The position numbers and the translations under genes were made by a program. Shown piece by piece: positions 45,801 through 58,724 of a stretch of DNA of 64,000 bases. The notes below the pieces were generated by a model, which ran no database searches, was not told the DNA's origin, and saw only the letters and a program-made list of their open reading frames with translations. The stretch comes from Pseudofabraea citricarpa (lineage: Eukaryota; Ascomycota; Leotiomycetes; Helotiales; Dermateaceae), in NCBI GenBank assembly GCA_029641185.1, contig JAPWGK010000035.1:1-64000 (forward strand), read 5' to 3'. The first letter of the stretch is position 1; every line of letters starts with the position of its first letter.

Positions 45801-48470
45801 CCCATGATGCAGAAGCACAATAAAATTGCTAACCCACTTCCATCCCCATCTCCAGAATCATTCACAGCATTGAAACAAGATGCTCGAACTAGAAATGGGT
45901 CAAGGGATCGCAAACCTGATGGACTGCACATTCAATGGCCGCCCATGGAGTCTATCATCACAGGTGATTATATGACATCTCCAGGTTCATCTGTAACATC
46001 GTCACGTGCCACACGTCACACAACTACTAGATCTATCGATACTTCACGTTCTATCACTGCTTCTCTGGCCACTGCTTCAACGACTGGGAGGAGTCCTATC
46101 GTTGCAGCGAGCGAGCGAAGCTATAGAAGCCTGGGAACAGCCAACAGCCCAGTCGTCACCGGTCGAAGTCTAGACCAATACATCAGTAGTCTTGAATCAG
46201 CACAGTATCATGCCCAAAAACAACGCAGTCGTCATACAAGCCGCGAAAGGACTGAATCCGGACGAGCTCGAAGTAGTAGCCGCAAGCCGAAAACAAGAGA
46301 GGCTTCTGAAGATCGTGGACGTAGTAATGCTCGATATATCAAGCCAGCAAAGCGCTCACCAACGTCACCTGTTCCCATGTCTCCAGAAGATCTGCACAAT
46401 CTCGGAGCCGTTGGATATGGTGATGATGATCTCGGTCTTTCCTCTGGAGGAAAGAAGCTACGAGATGGCAGCAGGACAAGAGAGAAGACAAGTAAACCAT
46501 CAAGCAGGGTTCGCCGAGCATCACCAGAGCGTGCGGTTCGCACTGCAACTGGTAGTAAGCCAGCTAGCCGGACAACTAGCCGGAACGCCAGCCGCCGTCC
46601 CAGCCCTGACACCCGTTTGATGGTTATTGATACAAGGGGACGAAGCAAGGGCCGTGAAGGCTCTGTTCTGAGATCACCCTCGTCGCCTCTACCAATGTCA
46701 CCTCAGGCAAAATTCTACCAAGCCGATGATGACGACGAAGACTATCGCAAAGCTTACGATGAACAAAAGCGCTTCAGATCTCGAAATAGAAGCACAAGTC
46801 GACTACGAGAACGCGGTGAGCGTGGAACAAGTGCCGTGCTTGATCCATCACCAGACCGACGACGCCGAGATCGTTCAAGCAGCCGTCAACGAGAACCTAG
46901 CAAGACTCGAAAAGACAAATCATTGCAACCACCCCGAGAATCCTCCAGACCGTCTCATATTCGGGCTGTGTCGGATCAGAAGGCTGGTGATATCAACCAG
47001 CTTGCTCTTGAGCGTCAGTTGAAAAAAGAGCAGGCTGCACGTGAACTTGAAGAGAGACGAAAGTCTCTCGCTCGTCGACCATCTGTTCCTCCGATTGTAC
47101 ATCCCGAAGAACTTGCTAGATTATCTCCGATGCAATATCGCCCTACTTCCATGTCTCCTGAATTTAATCGCATGTCTACTTTCCCAGGACCTCGACCCTC
47201 GTCAAGACAACAGATGTCTCCGCCACCCCGAAGTCAAACTACGTCGCCTCAGGCTATTATAACAGATCCTACATACATTAAAGAGACAACCCATACTTCT
47301 CCGCAGATTGGCCTCCCAGCTACTCCAAGGGCTATGCGACATCCTAAATACGATCCTGATGGAAGAGATATTCCAGAAGTGCCTTCCATCCCTGAGAAGT
47401 ACGACCTTGGTCCGTCATGGGGTAGTCCTCCACAAGGAATCTCCTATAACACAGCTTTCGACAGTCTAGCTCCTCTACCCAAGACAACTTATCAGGCTGC
47501 CCCTCGGCGCGTTCCACCTCGTTCGGCATCTGCTCCAATTCCAGAAGAGCCACCACACTCTCCAAAGCCACTGCCCGCTGGATTACCAATGCACCCAGCC
47601 TTCCAAGCTGCTTTGCCTCCTAGCAATAGACGCAATACCCAGCATGCAATGCGCATGTCCTCAATGCAATCACCTCGCAAGATCACTCCGGGACAATCTC
47701 AACCAGGCGAATTGGGCTACGAAACTAGAAACAACGTCCCCATCTATGCATCCCCAGGTTCACCTGGCATGATGGGTGGAATTGATGAGACGATCGAGGC
47801 TAGCAGTCAACCCATCAATCCATCCAACAATAACCTCACTCCTCCTCCACCTCCTCCACCCCCGAACCCTCCTTTGCTAAGAGAGCTTCAACATCTTCAG
47901 TCGATACCTGTTCCCCCAGCAGCTCCTCTATATCGGCCAAGCAATCCCAATACAAACTCGATGGTATCTGGAGTATCTCAAGGATCGGGAGTCATTGAAA
48001 TCGTAATGGATGAAGATGATAATAACAACAAAGCTCAGGTTCCGGAATTGCCACCAATACAAACTCACTCTCGCAATACTTCGCTCAGCGGGCCGAGTGG
48101 ACCTCCAGTAAGTCAGCATAATCGTGGTCGCAGCTTTTCCGAGAGAAATGACAACAGCATTTCTGGACGCTTCAACCGTGCTGCTGAGCGCTTACGCAGT
48201 GCCAGCAGAGGTAAAAATGGTGCATCCCCCATGCTAGAGCGAACCAAAAGTCCACAAGAAACAAGTCCATATGAGAGTGTGCCACCGGTATGGAATCAGG
48301 AGAGTCGAAGCGTGAACAACACTCCAGCTGCTAGCACCTCGAACCTCGGCGCTGGCATCGACAATAATATGACCGAGAGACATCCCCGAGATGTTAAGGC
48401 TTCGATGCAAGACGGAGTGGGAATGGGAGGAAACTATAGAGGGACTATGATGGAGGGAGGCATGATCTAG
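42862..48470 (+). CDS. Large WD40 / Gemin5-like TPR protein with long disordered tail
   Basis: Four exons (42862-43300, 43349-43475, 43526-43837, 43928-48470), introns 48-90 bp, give 1806 aa. Residues ~30-345 form a WD40-type beta-propeller (IVWDCLTG, DGDLRVWSI, TSSWDVRTK). Residues ~540-730 are an alpha-helical region (LRRQMLSTIFGW, SDWMLLALSGIGGHASQTKVARAYVQRLLEKGDVHTAATIMIGMGDQ...) resembling the TPR-like part of Gemin5/Sec31-type proteins. The remaining 1050 residues are Ser/Arg/Pro-rich and disordered, with RS-like stretches, a charged helix (LALERQLKKEQAARELEERRKS) and a polyproline run near 47840-47870. A propeller-plus-helical scaffold suggests RNP or trafficking scaffolding; the exact role is not established. 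All three splices keep frame and link conserved propeller blades. The ATG at 42862 gives MSTGSGG; an upstream in-frame extension is likely 5' UTR. Confidence 0.88.
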
Positions 48471-51455
48471 AGGAATTTTTTGGCATTTTGCACGCGTACT
48501 TTTTTTTTTTTGCATATACATTGTTTAAGGCGTTTTTGTTTTCTCGGCTTTACTTCGATACCCTTTCATTTCTCTACAAAGCAAAGATGCGATAATTCCT
48601 TTTCCTTTTACAAAGGGGGACCGAATTTTTTGCCTTTTCTGCTTCTTTTCGGGTTCTTTTTTCTGCTTGCATAATTTATCTAACGACCTTTATGATCTGG
48701 GTATTTTTCATCCTCTCTTTTCCCAAAATTGTAATTCTATAACCCAAACTTCTTTTACTATCCCTCAAGAACGTTCTTTCTCTGCTGTTTGCGCTTTTAA
48801 TTTTGATTTGCTGTCGGTTTTTATAGCGAGCGATATTGGATATCTGGATATCGCATATATTTGGGCATTAGTGAAAGAGGGACTAAGAAGGAAATGGATG
48901 ATGAATGAGCGAGTGGTGAAGCAGGACATATGGAATGGGAGGAGGCGAAGGGGGCTGATAACGAAGAACTACAAGGCGATTTGTGTGCGATAAGTAGGAA
49001 GAGAGAGAAATGGGAGTGTGGGGGAAGAGGGAAAAAGCGAAACATGTCTTACTTGTTGCTCACCTGCTTAGCTTGCCTTACCTTATACTTTTCTTGCCTC
49101 ACGGCTGGCTTATCTGAAATTTGTGCTTCGTTTTGACTTTTTGGGTTTTTGAGATTTAGTCTAGTAATTTTTGGATTCGAGTTCTGGTTTTTAGCTCCAG
49201 CTGGACCTTTTAGTAAATATGATTGAAATGAACGCGCAGCAGAGATTGATCGTGTCCGGGTGCTTGGTGTGATGTGATGTGTGTGATGTGATTGACGGAT
49301 CTTGTTTGAAGTAGCTGAAGTGGCTGGCGGAATGGTGAGTGTTGTACTTGTTAGTATGATGAATTTTTGTTTTTGACAAGATATGTTATGTCTGCCTGTT
49401 GCCTGGTGAAATTAGATGTTTTATTTATTGTTTCACAGCGAGTGTTACTCATTAGTGGTACGTGAAGCTAGCCAGCCACCAAAACCGCCATATCAGAGTG
49501 CCTGCCGCAAGCAAAAGAGGCCTAATATTGTATTCTTCTAAGTGCCATCCTCAAGGGCGATGCTAGAAAGTACTCTTTGCTCACTCTTTTCCGTGCCTTG
49601 GAGCTTCAGAGGAAAATTTGTTTAATATAGGCATCCGTAGCAGAGATACAAGCCAGGAAAGAGGGTTGGGTTTACCTAACAAGCTCATATCCTCATTCCA
49701 TCACTGCTACGCTGCTACACCGCTATGCTAGGAAGTCTTATAGCCCTAGGTGAAATTGAGATGGAATCCCAACTGTTAAGTTGATATATCTGGTAATAGG
49801 AGGTAGGAATACCTGTCTGTTCTCCATCGACCTTTGAGTTTCCTGTAGATAAGTACAGCTAATATGCTGTTTTCCGCACTTCTGGAGTACACACTTCGCT
49901 TGTAGTTGTAACTTCCTAGTCTTCTATTTCTTTACAGGGCAAAGTTATGCTACCTCTACTAGTCTAGTATCACATTCCTCGCATACCACCTCTACTGCAT
50001 ATGCCCTTTCTCTTCTTTTTTCAACCTCTTCCCACTTGACACAGATGGCATGCGACTTGGTGTATTCGAACACGTTTCTGTCCCCGAACGAGTAAGGAAG
50101 ACGAGGAGTCAAAAAACTTCTTTAGCAGGGCTGTAAATATCTAAATGGAGACAACTGGTCGCTTATTAGAGGGGTTCTGTAATATCTAACCTTCCTCCCC
50201 TTCTTACTTATCTAGTATAATACATTTATATGCGTGTCTACCAGAGAGGGAGTATTTCAAAACGAAAGCCGGGTTTCTATCGAGTTGCTAGGGGATCAAA
50301 AGTTAAGCGAGGAGATATGAGATAGACGTGGTATTATTTAGACGGCACTGTTCCATCCGGCGAACTAGAAATTCGACCAGACGGTTATTAGCTAGAGGCT
50401 TAGTTTAGTTCTAGCATAGAGAATCAGGATTTATTTTCGGAATTGTTAGTAATTCTCGTTTGTTGTGTTCGAGAAAATAACAAGACGTATAATCCGGATT
50501 GCGATGGGTTCAAATCCCAACGATCTGGAATACCCTCGGGATCAAATAGCGGCGACTCGTAGGAGATTTCACTCGCTGTAGTGCAGAGTTATTGATCTGG
50601 GCAATATGCATTAGAGTAGGATTACTAAATTACTCCAATCAACTATCTCTATATTCAAGTTTAAAGGACCACTGAATCATATCCAAGTATTTTCTCTTGA
50701 TCCGGGTTAGGATCTCGAATACCCCGTATCAAGTGGTGTATGGATATTGTTGATACTTCACACTACATCTCCCAATTGCTTTTTCGGTCCAGGAAGCCAT
50801 CTGTAATAGAATATAAGCAAGAATCAGGTAAATTTAGATTTCACAATGCCTAATTGTATAGAGGCAAATAGTGGATCTATATAACTTGTGGAGGAGGGTG
50901 TCCGGTAGGACAAAGATCAAGAGAGTAATTAGATGGCGAGCGAGCCTCTGATAGTTTCCTAATGTACTAAGTAGGAACGAATGTTCAATTATCGAAAACA
51001 ATGCTAATTGTGCATATAGCATGGTATCAAAGTTATCAAGTCGTAAATGTATCAATCTGTAATCTTTCTGTTGATTTCCTCCAATCCACCAAAAAAAGAA
51101 AAACACCATGGATCACTTCTTCCCAAAATCAAAGGCCCAAAATGACCAACCGACTAACGCTTATGCCTATGCTTATGCTCCTGGTATACCCATCCGTGAT
51201 ATCTATGTCTATGCCTGACACCTCTAATAAAATGCAAGCATGCGACAAAAAGAACCCTTCCTTCTTTCCCATGCTTTCCGACAAGCATTCGCAGTAGTCG
51301 GCTTTTTTGCTTGCTTCGTTACCCGTTCGCGTTAGTATAATCATGTCGAGATGAATATGAACACCCTTCCAAACTCCCGTTCGTTGCTAAAATTCCAGAT
51401 CCAAAATCAAAACCTAAAAGAATCGAAAAATGATCATGACAGAGATTCGAATGAA
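48471..51455. other. 3-kb intergenic region, no gene seen
   Basis: It begins with T-rich 3' UTR sequence of the WD40 gene (48480-48800). No frame with domain or splice support exists. A T-loop-like GGTTCAAATCC near 50509-50519 has no matching acceptor or anticodon arm (see rejected). The sequence 49400-51100 is moderately AT-rich and may contain old degraded repeats. Confidence 0.5.
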
Positions 51456-52335
51456 TTATCTCCCCGCAGCTTGAAAACCCACAACGTACTTCTTTCCCTT
51501 CAATAGAACTGGCACCGTCGTAAGTAGATTAACAAAGCTCTCGCCTGTCTTGCGATAGTTCAGTACTTCCACCCGACATTCCTTGACAGCGACATCTTTC
51601 CTTAGCTGTGCTAGCCCGCGATCGTTCCTATGATCAGCTTTCTTGACCCCGTCGTGTGTCTGGAGGAACCTGCAATTCCTCCCTAGGACTTCGCTCTCGT
51701 TGTAACCAGTTAGTGCGAGAAAGGGCTCCGAACAGTAGACGATAGGTAGATCGGGGAGCGATGCATCGCAGAGAACGAGGGCGGTTGACGAATCTACGCA
51801 GCCGATGTCTAGTTGTGCATTGGGCCGCATGGCTACACTGACCTATTCGATGTGTTAGTTTTCCTGCTTCTCCAAAACCCTTTTCTACGAGAAAACGTAC
51901 TAGTATGCTCATCATGTCAAAACCACTTGGGGCATAGAGACCTGGGTAGATCAACGGATCTTCAATCCTGTCTTGTTGATTTTCCCTGCCATTCGGGGCC
52001 TTTCTGATTTTTCTTATCCTCCCTCTCTCCTCCTCCCCACCTTCTTCGTCCTCCTCATCAGATTCCGTTGTTTGTTCGCCCTCTCTATCATCGTCCTCGT
52101 CCTCGTCCCCCTCCTGCCGCGGCGATTGCGAAGACTGTTGATTCCGTGCTCGTTTTCGAGTTTTCAAATCTACTCCCAGTGCGGCTCTCCTAAGCTACGA
52201 AATAAAAATAAAAATTAGCTTTCCGTTTGAAATCCACTCGCTAGGCGGACCACACCAGAAGATGATGAGTAAACAGAACAAAAAACCTACTCGGGAAAGA
52301 CTCTCGGCTTGTCTCCTGCTCAATTCCGGGTCCAT
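51456..52335 (-). CDS. vvd: VIVID/ENVOY-type LOV-domain blue-light photoreceptor
   Basis: Three exons, 52335-52291, 52194-51901 and 51842-51456, introns 96 and 58 bp, give 241 aa. An N-terminal acidic and basic region (16-90) is longer than I expect for VVD. Then comes the N-cap LIYPGLYAPSGFDMMSIL, immediately followed by a PAS/LOV core: IVYCSEPFLALTGYNESEVLG, GRNCRFLQ with the flavin-adduct Cys at 170, a VVD-type insertion loop (THDGVKKADHR...), RVEVLNYRKTGESFVNLL and VGFQ. The protein binds FAD/FMN, forms a cysteinyl adduct in blue light and in Neurospora dampens the White Collar Complex by heterodimerisation (photoadaptation). No other domain is attached, which matches VVD rather than WC-1. 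The conserved N-cap and core are on separate exons that splice in phase 0. Upstream DNA has clustered GATCGA motifs. Confidence 0.9.
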
Positions 52336-53831
52336 GATGGGCGAATGTAAGCTCGTGGATCGCGGTAAGGTTACCGTCGTCCGTGTTCGTCCAACTCCTA
52401 CTGACATGGTCCCTCTTAAGCACCAAGTGTCAAGAGAAAGACAGACTCCCCCGATTATATTCAATTCCGCAGCCCCTCTGCTGGCCTCGGGATCGACTCC
52501 GCAACTAATCGCCGAAAGGTAAAAGACCCAAGTATTTCGCCGAATGCGAATGGAGCTGCAGGGTCCCAGTTTTCAAGCCTGGCCAGCCTGACCTGATGTC
52601 AGACGCGGTGACGATGCAATGAGTGACGACGTCGATCTCGAGGGGAACTTTCCCAGCCCGGTCTTTCCTCCCAAGGATCGGTGCAAGGTACAGCACACGC
52701 GAGACCGGTATGCCGGACGGTAAAAAGAAAAGAAGAAAGAAGAAAGAAGAAATCAGATAAGATGTATGTACTCTGTATGTTGGACGGTAGTGTGTAACCA
52801 AGACGAGATGCAGAAGCAATCGAAGGACGCAAGCCCGTCCGGAACCCTCTTAAGAAGGCAACATGAGTGGAAATTGAAAGAAGACGACGAGAATCCTTCC
52901 TCACCTGGGTACCTTCCAGTACCAGAGTAGTTCGCCATGATTTGGGAGCTCGATCGTGGCCTCTGCTACAAGATCGCGATTCCCGATCATGAAGGAAAAG
53001 CCATGTTGGCTGGCGATCGAGAAATTTAATAGCCGTGTCGAAGCGAGCTCCTGATTGATGCACGCGACCCAAAAGGTTCGATAAGCTTTCCGTCGCGGGG
53101 AAATCGCGGGGCTTATATACGCACGTACAGAGATGAATATTATTGTATATCGATATGTATATATGAATAGAAAGCAAGAGGAAATAAAAAAGGGGGAGAA
53201 CATTATTGTGGCCCCACATCTACCAGCAAAGAACCATCCACTCAACCAAGACTCATCCAGCTCATTATATCTTCTCACACCTCACTCACACCTCACACTT
53301 CTACTTTCAGAACGAAATGGGTCAAGCTAGCGTCAAATATGTTCCTCCATACTGTAGGAGAGTTCTCGCGAACCAATAAACATATGAAAAACAAGGTTAT
53401 CTATAAACGGCCATCTGGGAGCCGCGGATCCGAATCCCAATACCATAACCACCACCTGATCAAATCATACAATGCATACACCACACCCCCTAGCCACCGT
53501 ACCCTATTGAAAAAGAGCCCCCAACCTCATCCAAAAAGAAGGTCGAGGAGGAAGAGAAGCTTCGAAACAGAGAGAACAAGGAAAAAAAAGATAACAACGC
53601 CTTTATCAAATGCAAGGGTATGCGCGAAGAAAACCCCAAACCAGAGGGGATCCCCAAAATGCTCACTCTCTTTGACGCCAGCATAGAGCAAGAAAGAAGA
53701 AAAATGACAGAGCCAAGAGCTCTGAGACAGCACCTTTACTATCAAACTTTTGCATGTCTGAATCAAACCCCCCGATGTTCCTGTACAGTCAACCGTAAGT
53801 TCGTCACCAGTAAGATCTATTAAGGCACCAG
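52336..53831. promoter_or_regulatory. Upstream region of the LOV gene with four GATCGA hexamers
   Basis: GATCGA (or its complement) occurs at 52491-52496, 52632-52637, 52950-52955 and 53015-53020, and a GATCGCGAT...CGATC pair lies at 52972-52988. GATCGA-like sequences are the described core of White Collar Complex light-response elements in Neurospora. The remainder to 53831 is the 3' flank of the KCS1 gene (poly-A-rich near 53580-53600) without a gene. Confidence 0.6.
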
Positions 53832-56800
53832 CTAGTAGCTGATGCCACCCTCGTCATCCTCGTCCTCCTCATTAATAATTTCGAAGCCATCATCGTCGTC
53901 GTCAACTTCAGTCCTTCTCATTCCCATTTCCTTCCTCCTAATTTCTTTTTGTATCGCTAGGAAATAACTTTTCAAGCTTCGCAGACCTCTTAAAAATCCC
54001 CTGTCTGGCAAGCCCGGATGTCTCGGAGGGCATGGCCGTTCGTTGATGTTCAATCCTTCCTTAGTAACACAATTTGCGAAATCCGCAATTTTGAAATCGA
54101 TCTCCTTGGCCTTTTTTACTTCGTTGACATCCCTTTCGCCAGCAGTGCTGTCACTTTCATCTTCTTGTTGAGTATCGCCATCGTAAAACATGAGTAAGCT
54201 GGCGGCATAAAAGCGGTATCCTTCGAGTCCGCGTATGAGTACCTCGAGTTGAGAGAGTTTCTTTAGGATAGTTGGAATATGCCGCAATACACTGGAATAA
54301 TCAACACCATCATAAAGAAAGCGCATGAGAGCGTCCTGAAATTCCCGCCCTACTTTCAAGTCCCTGCCAAAGTATTTATCTTGGAAAATATAGGCTTGAG
54401 TTTTCACATCCCAAACTTGCAGGCCACATACCCTGACCCCCAACTCCTTTGAGGTCGTTTCAGCACACTTCTTGCGTTGCGATTTTTGTTTCTTGTCATT
54501 TGCTTCAACGCCGTACTGACGGGTGCCCATTTTTAGATCCATGATGCATGGTTTTTTCATGCCTGCTGTCAGATCCTCCAACAGCAAGAAATATTCAACG
54601 CGTTGATCACGCAAAGTCCTTGCAGTCGTTGGATTGACAGGCCGTGGTAAATCGAGAAGAGTTGAAGGTTCACCCGGAGCGGCTGGGAGCATGGTTCCTG
54701 GTGCAGGGCTAGCTTCCTTATTGTCGTCTTTCGCTTCTGGTAACGATTTCTTGACCTCATCCTTAGCCGAAGAGGACGGCTTATTTCGGATTGGTTCGGG
54801 GTCCATTGCAAAAACGTCTTCTTCGTCTCCTTTGTATCCGGCATCATCAGCTTCGACGAAGTACTTTAAATTTCCTCTATTCTCAGCAACTTCTGTTGGC
54901 TTGCGGCGAAGTCCACCACTAGAATATCGCCTCGGGCGTGTTGTGGAATGCTGCTGAGAATACCCAATTTCATGTTCAGGCGCACTTGTACCAGCCCTAC
55001 CATCGAATTCTTCGTCGACCACATCGTCCGGAGCTCCATCGACACCGGTGCTAGCTTTTGTTGGGTTGATTGGTGTCATTGCCAGCGGGCCCGTGGTGCT
55101 AGTTCTCCGCTCAGCAGCAGTTTTCATCGCTTTTCTCCTCATGGATTCCTCTGGGGGTTGAGCTAAACAAGGCTCTGTCTGTGGTTTCAAACTAGACTCC
55201 GATATAGATGGACGAAGGGTAGAACCATGTCGATGGGGAAGTGATCGCGTTTGCGAGCCGGGCTTTTTATGCCTATGGATTGGAATCGGTTCTTGTAAGA
55301 ATGCTTCTCCAAATACTTGATTCCGTAATTGCTTGTTGACAGTAGTTGCACCCCAGCTTACAGCATGCTTATCTGTCAAAGTTGGCCGGAATGTGAAATC
55401 GCTGTCGGGCAGCGGAGGTTGTGATTGTGCAAGAGAGCGTCGAGCTGTTGCTGATAACATTGAAATGTCACTCTTTGATCTATGCTGCGGATCCACTAAG
55501 TGTGGATGAGGTTGCAAAAAGCTGGTTGGTATGATATGTCGGTTGTCTGCGAAGGTCACGGTTGGGATTGGCACTGAAGATGACTGCATAGACTGGCTTA
55601 TCATTCTTGGTCGTTCATCGCCATTTGTTGCGTTGCCATCTGGCGAGGTAAGGTTGGCAGCGCTATCCTTGGATTTGTCCTCTGCGCTGCTGACGCCGGC
55701 CTCGGGTCCCTTTTCAAGATTTGATTCACCACCTTCTTTTCTGGTAGATTTACGTCGCTGTTGTTTTTCAAATGTCACGTTGAGCACCCCAATATATCTG
55801 AGGCGCAAAGGACACAATCACGTTAGCAGGAGGCAAATAATCAAGATTTTAAGGCTAGAGCGGCTTTTGTTGAATTCTGGACCTAGTATAGGAGGCGATG
55901 GAACCGCATTAGGGGATATAAAACATACCTTGGTAAAAACTTAAGCAGGTGAGGATGATACCGTTCCACTTTTTCATAGAATTCATTCTCTCGGTTGTTC
56001 AATTGTTTGCAGACAGCTCGTTTGGAAAATCTCCACATCGTTGTGTGACCACCAACCTGATGTCGGTAGGGAATCAATTCTATGGCTTCTAACGGCTGTT
56101 TAGACTTCTCCTGGTGGTGGTGAACGTGTAAATAATCTTTGGGGGCATGCCGATCATTCTTTAGCGAGCCGGTGGGTGTGATCTCCCCATCATCGGCAAA
56201 ACTCGACTCCTCTCCGTTGGTAACATACCCTACATCTTCAGATTGCGGCTCTCGCTGTGCATCAATCAAGTCGGGGGGTTCTGATGGAAGACGAGGCTTT
56301 TCGACAGAGAAACTTGGCTGTTTGGTTTGAGTAGATGGTACAGGTGTTTGTGGCCTAGCTTCATCACTGAAATACTTGGCTTCGATTTCGCGAGATGGAA
56401 CTTCGTGCTCCTCTAGCCATTGCTGAGTGTTGGAATCTGAATCATCAGAGCGAGGAAGGTCACTTGACCGTACGCGTTCGGCCTTTGCACCATAATTGAA
56501 GCTATCTCGTTCGTGCTCAGGCGAGTCGTGTGGAGTTTTGTGCGGTACGAAGAGTGCAGATGAGATCTGTTCTTCCCCAGAATCTTCTTCGTCGCCACTC
56601 TTGATAGGAGAAGATAATTCTGCGGCATCCTCATCGTGAGCAGTTGACTCAATTGCTGTGGATAGTTTCTCGGGGCTGCTAGATTCCCCTTCTAACCATA
56701 CAGCCTTCTTTCTCTCTGATGCCGTGACTGGTATGCTACGCGAGAACGAAGAACCTTTAGATGCACCTGGTGTTAGGTTATGATGCCTTCGGATTTCCGC

Positions 56801-57880
56801 AAGTAGTTGGGCGGGCATGGTTTTCATCTCGTCTGAGGCAAGTTGCTGCTCATGTTCGGTCGAGATATCAAAATAGCCTGCTTCACTACCGCCAGCAGGA
56901 TTAGATTCGGCCATAGGCTCCTCTAGAATTGGTGGAGTCGGTGTGATCATTTCATCTTTTTCCATCGTACTGCCATCCTTCCCACGATAGCTACTTGTTC
57001 TGGAACCCTTGCCCTTCTTGTCTGTCTTTTTGTTTTTGTCTTCTGGCAGACCTTCTTTGAAGAAGCGTAGACTGTGACTGGCCTTTCGACTACGGTTATT
57101 CGGCTCAACACCAGTCATTGCCTCTGTGATGGACTTCTCAACCTGTCCGCCCTGAATATCATCTGTCCCTTGTTTGCCAATTGACCAAGCCTTCTCTGCG
57201 CCCATGCCTGGGCGTGCATCCCTCCAAGATCTGTACCTCGCCCGCACGCCGTCTGTTGGTGGAGTGGTTGAAATCGAGTTCAGCGTCGTTGGGCTCGGTG
57301 GTGCAGGTGGAGTATTGAAACCTGTGTCTCCAGAATTGGTTGACCCCTTGGGAAGAGCGGGTAGCCTCCTCTCCTTCTCTGTGCGCTCCAGTGATGTTCC
57401 CCGGCCTCTCGAGCCATTCATTGAGTCGCGGTGGCTTTGCAATATTTGGTTGACATCATTCATATCCCTCAAGTTGAGGTTCATGGGACCTAAGGATGTG
57501 TCACCCATACCGAGGGCCGCGCCTGCGGCCAGTACTGGTTCAGTCATTGTCGAAGCCATCTCTACGGTTGAATAGCCCAATCGCTCTAGAGTGTCCTGCC
57601 CATTGTATCGCTGGCCGCGCTGTGGAGGATTATGTGTAGACGACGGAGAGGATTCTGCACGGTTGCCAATGTTTTGCGCGTTCGGTGATGTCTCAACGGC
57701 CACTGCTTCTCTGCTCGCTGCCAAAGCCTGTGTCAACAAAGAGGTGGACTGGGAACGCGAGGGAGAGACACATGGCGGATTTTTGTCTGGATGGCTATCC
57801 CGAGAGATCTGTTGGTCCTGTCCATGCTTTACGGGTGCGGTGTTTGCCGCATGTTCGGGCTCAGGAGGGGGACTTGACAT
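53832..57880 (-). CDS. KCS1: Inositol hexakisphosphate kinase, Kcs1 family
   Basis: Two exons, 57880-55929 and 55797-53832, with a 131-bp intron, give 1305 aa. The first ~620 residues are disordered and Ser-rich, ending in the conserved HQVGGHTTMWRFSKRAVCKQLNNRENEFYE segment that begins the kinase fold; YHPHLLKFLPRYIGVLNVTF spans the splice. After a long insertion the IPK signature PCIMDLKMG(TRQYG) lies at about 1067-1080 (PxxxDxKxG), followed by VCGLQVWD, the SLL segment (AASLLMFYDG) and the metal-binding IADFANC near the end. The enzyme phosphorylates InsP6 to the pyrophosphate InsP7, which controls phosphate sensing, vacuole and stress responses. The length fits fungal Kcs1 proteins. The ATG at 57880 was chosen because upstream codons in frame are non-ATG. 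Confidence 0.94.
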
Positions 57881-58651
57881 GAGGCGGACATCTATCGAGT
57901 ACAACAGCAATGTGGGAAAACGATTCGCAGATGTTGGGCCTCAATGGCTACAGTCTGAGCGTGGTAAGAGGATGAGGTGTTGACAAGGTTCTCCGGCATC
58001 AGAATGCGACGGGCCGTAGTATTGGACTGATGCGAGCGCGGTAGGGATTGCTCCGTGGGGTTGATTACCTACTGTGTGCAGGTAATCAATCACGTTGCTC
58101 TTGGACTGAATGCTATGGGCTTGCAGCAGAGCTGATCGGGGTGGGGTGGAGGGGGAACGTGGTGTGGATAGGGCGAAGGATGTTCAGCGGTGGAAGCAAT
58201 CTTGGTGCGTTGCGGTGCGGTTGAATATGTTGTGTTGAGTTGGTGGGTGGAGGAGAAGGAAGAAGTGTGATGGTGGTAGTAGTGTTGGTAGTGTTGGTTT
58301 GGTTGTACGGTAGAACGTGGGAGCCCAGACAAAAACAATGTTTTGTGCAAGGCCCAAGCAGACAGGCAGACAGGCAGACAGGGCAGTCAGGACCCTCTCT
58401 TCTCCTTGTTGCTCCTGTAGTGGAGGTTGTAGGTTCTGTATTGTACCCTACAGACCACAGTACAGTGGAAGCGAGAGCGACCCAGGGCCAGGTCCAAGCA
58501 AGACCCACGGGCAGGAACACCAGCAGCAGCAGCAGCAGCAGGAGCAGCCCACGAACCCGATGACGGCGATTCGATTTGCATGTCCCCTCCCTCAGGGCAG
58601 AGCTTCATGGCCCACAATCCACTCTCACTGCCGGTCGGTCCCCGGAAGGCT

Positions 58652-58679
58652 GAAGCTTGAAGCCTGGAGCTTGGAGCCT
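58652..58679. repeat. Heptanucleotide array (G(A/G)AGC(T/C)T) x4
   Basis: GAAGCTT, GAAGCCT, GGAGCTT, GGAGCCT in tandem. Confidence 0.85.
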
Positions 58680-58703
58680 ACTGTATCCTACCCTAGGTAC
58701 CTA

Positions 58704-58724
58704 GGGCCTGGGGCCTGAAGCCTG
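58704..58724. repeat. Heptanucleotide array GGGCCTG x3
   Basis: GGGCCTG, GGGCCTG, AAGCCTG in tandem, 25 bp after the preceding heptad array. Confidence 0.85.

Noticed and set aside
50440..50545. tRNA-like T-loop (GGTTCAAATCC within paired GGG/CCC)
   Set aside because: The T-arm has a mismatched outer pair, the following acceptor-like bases have no complementary 5' strand upstream, and no anticodon arm of proper geometry can be drawn.
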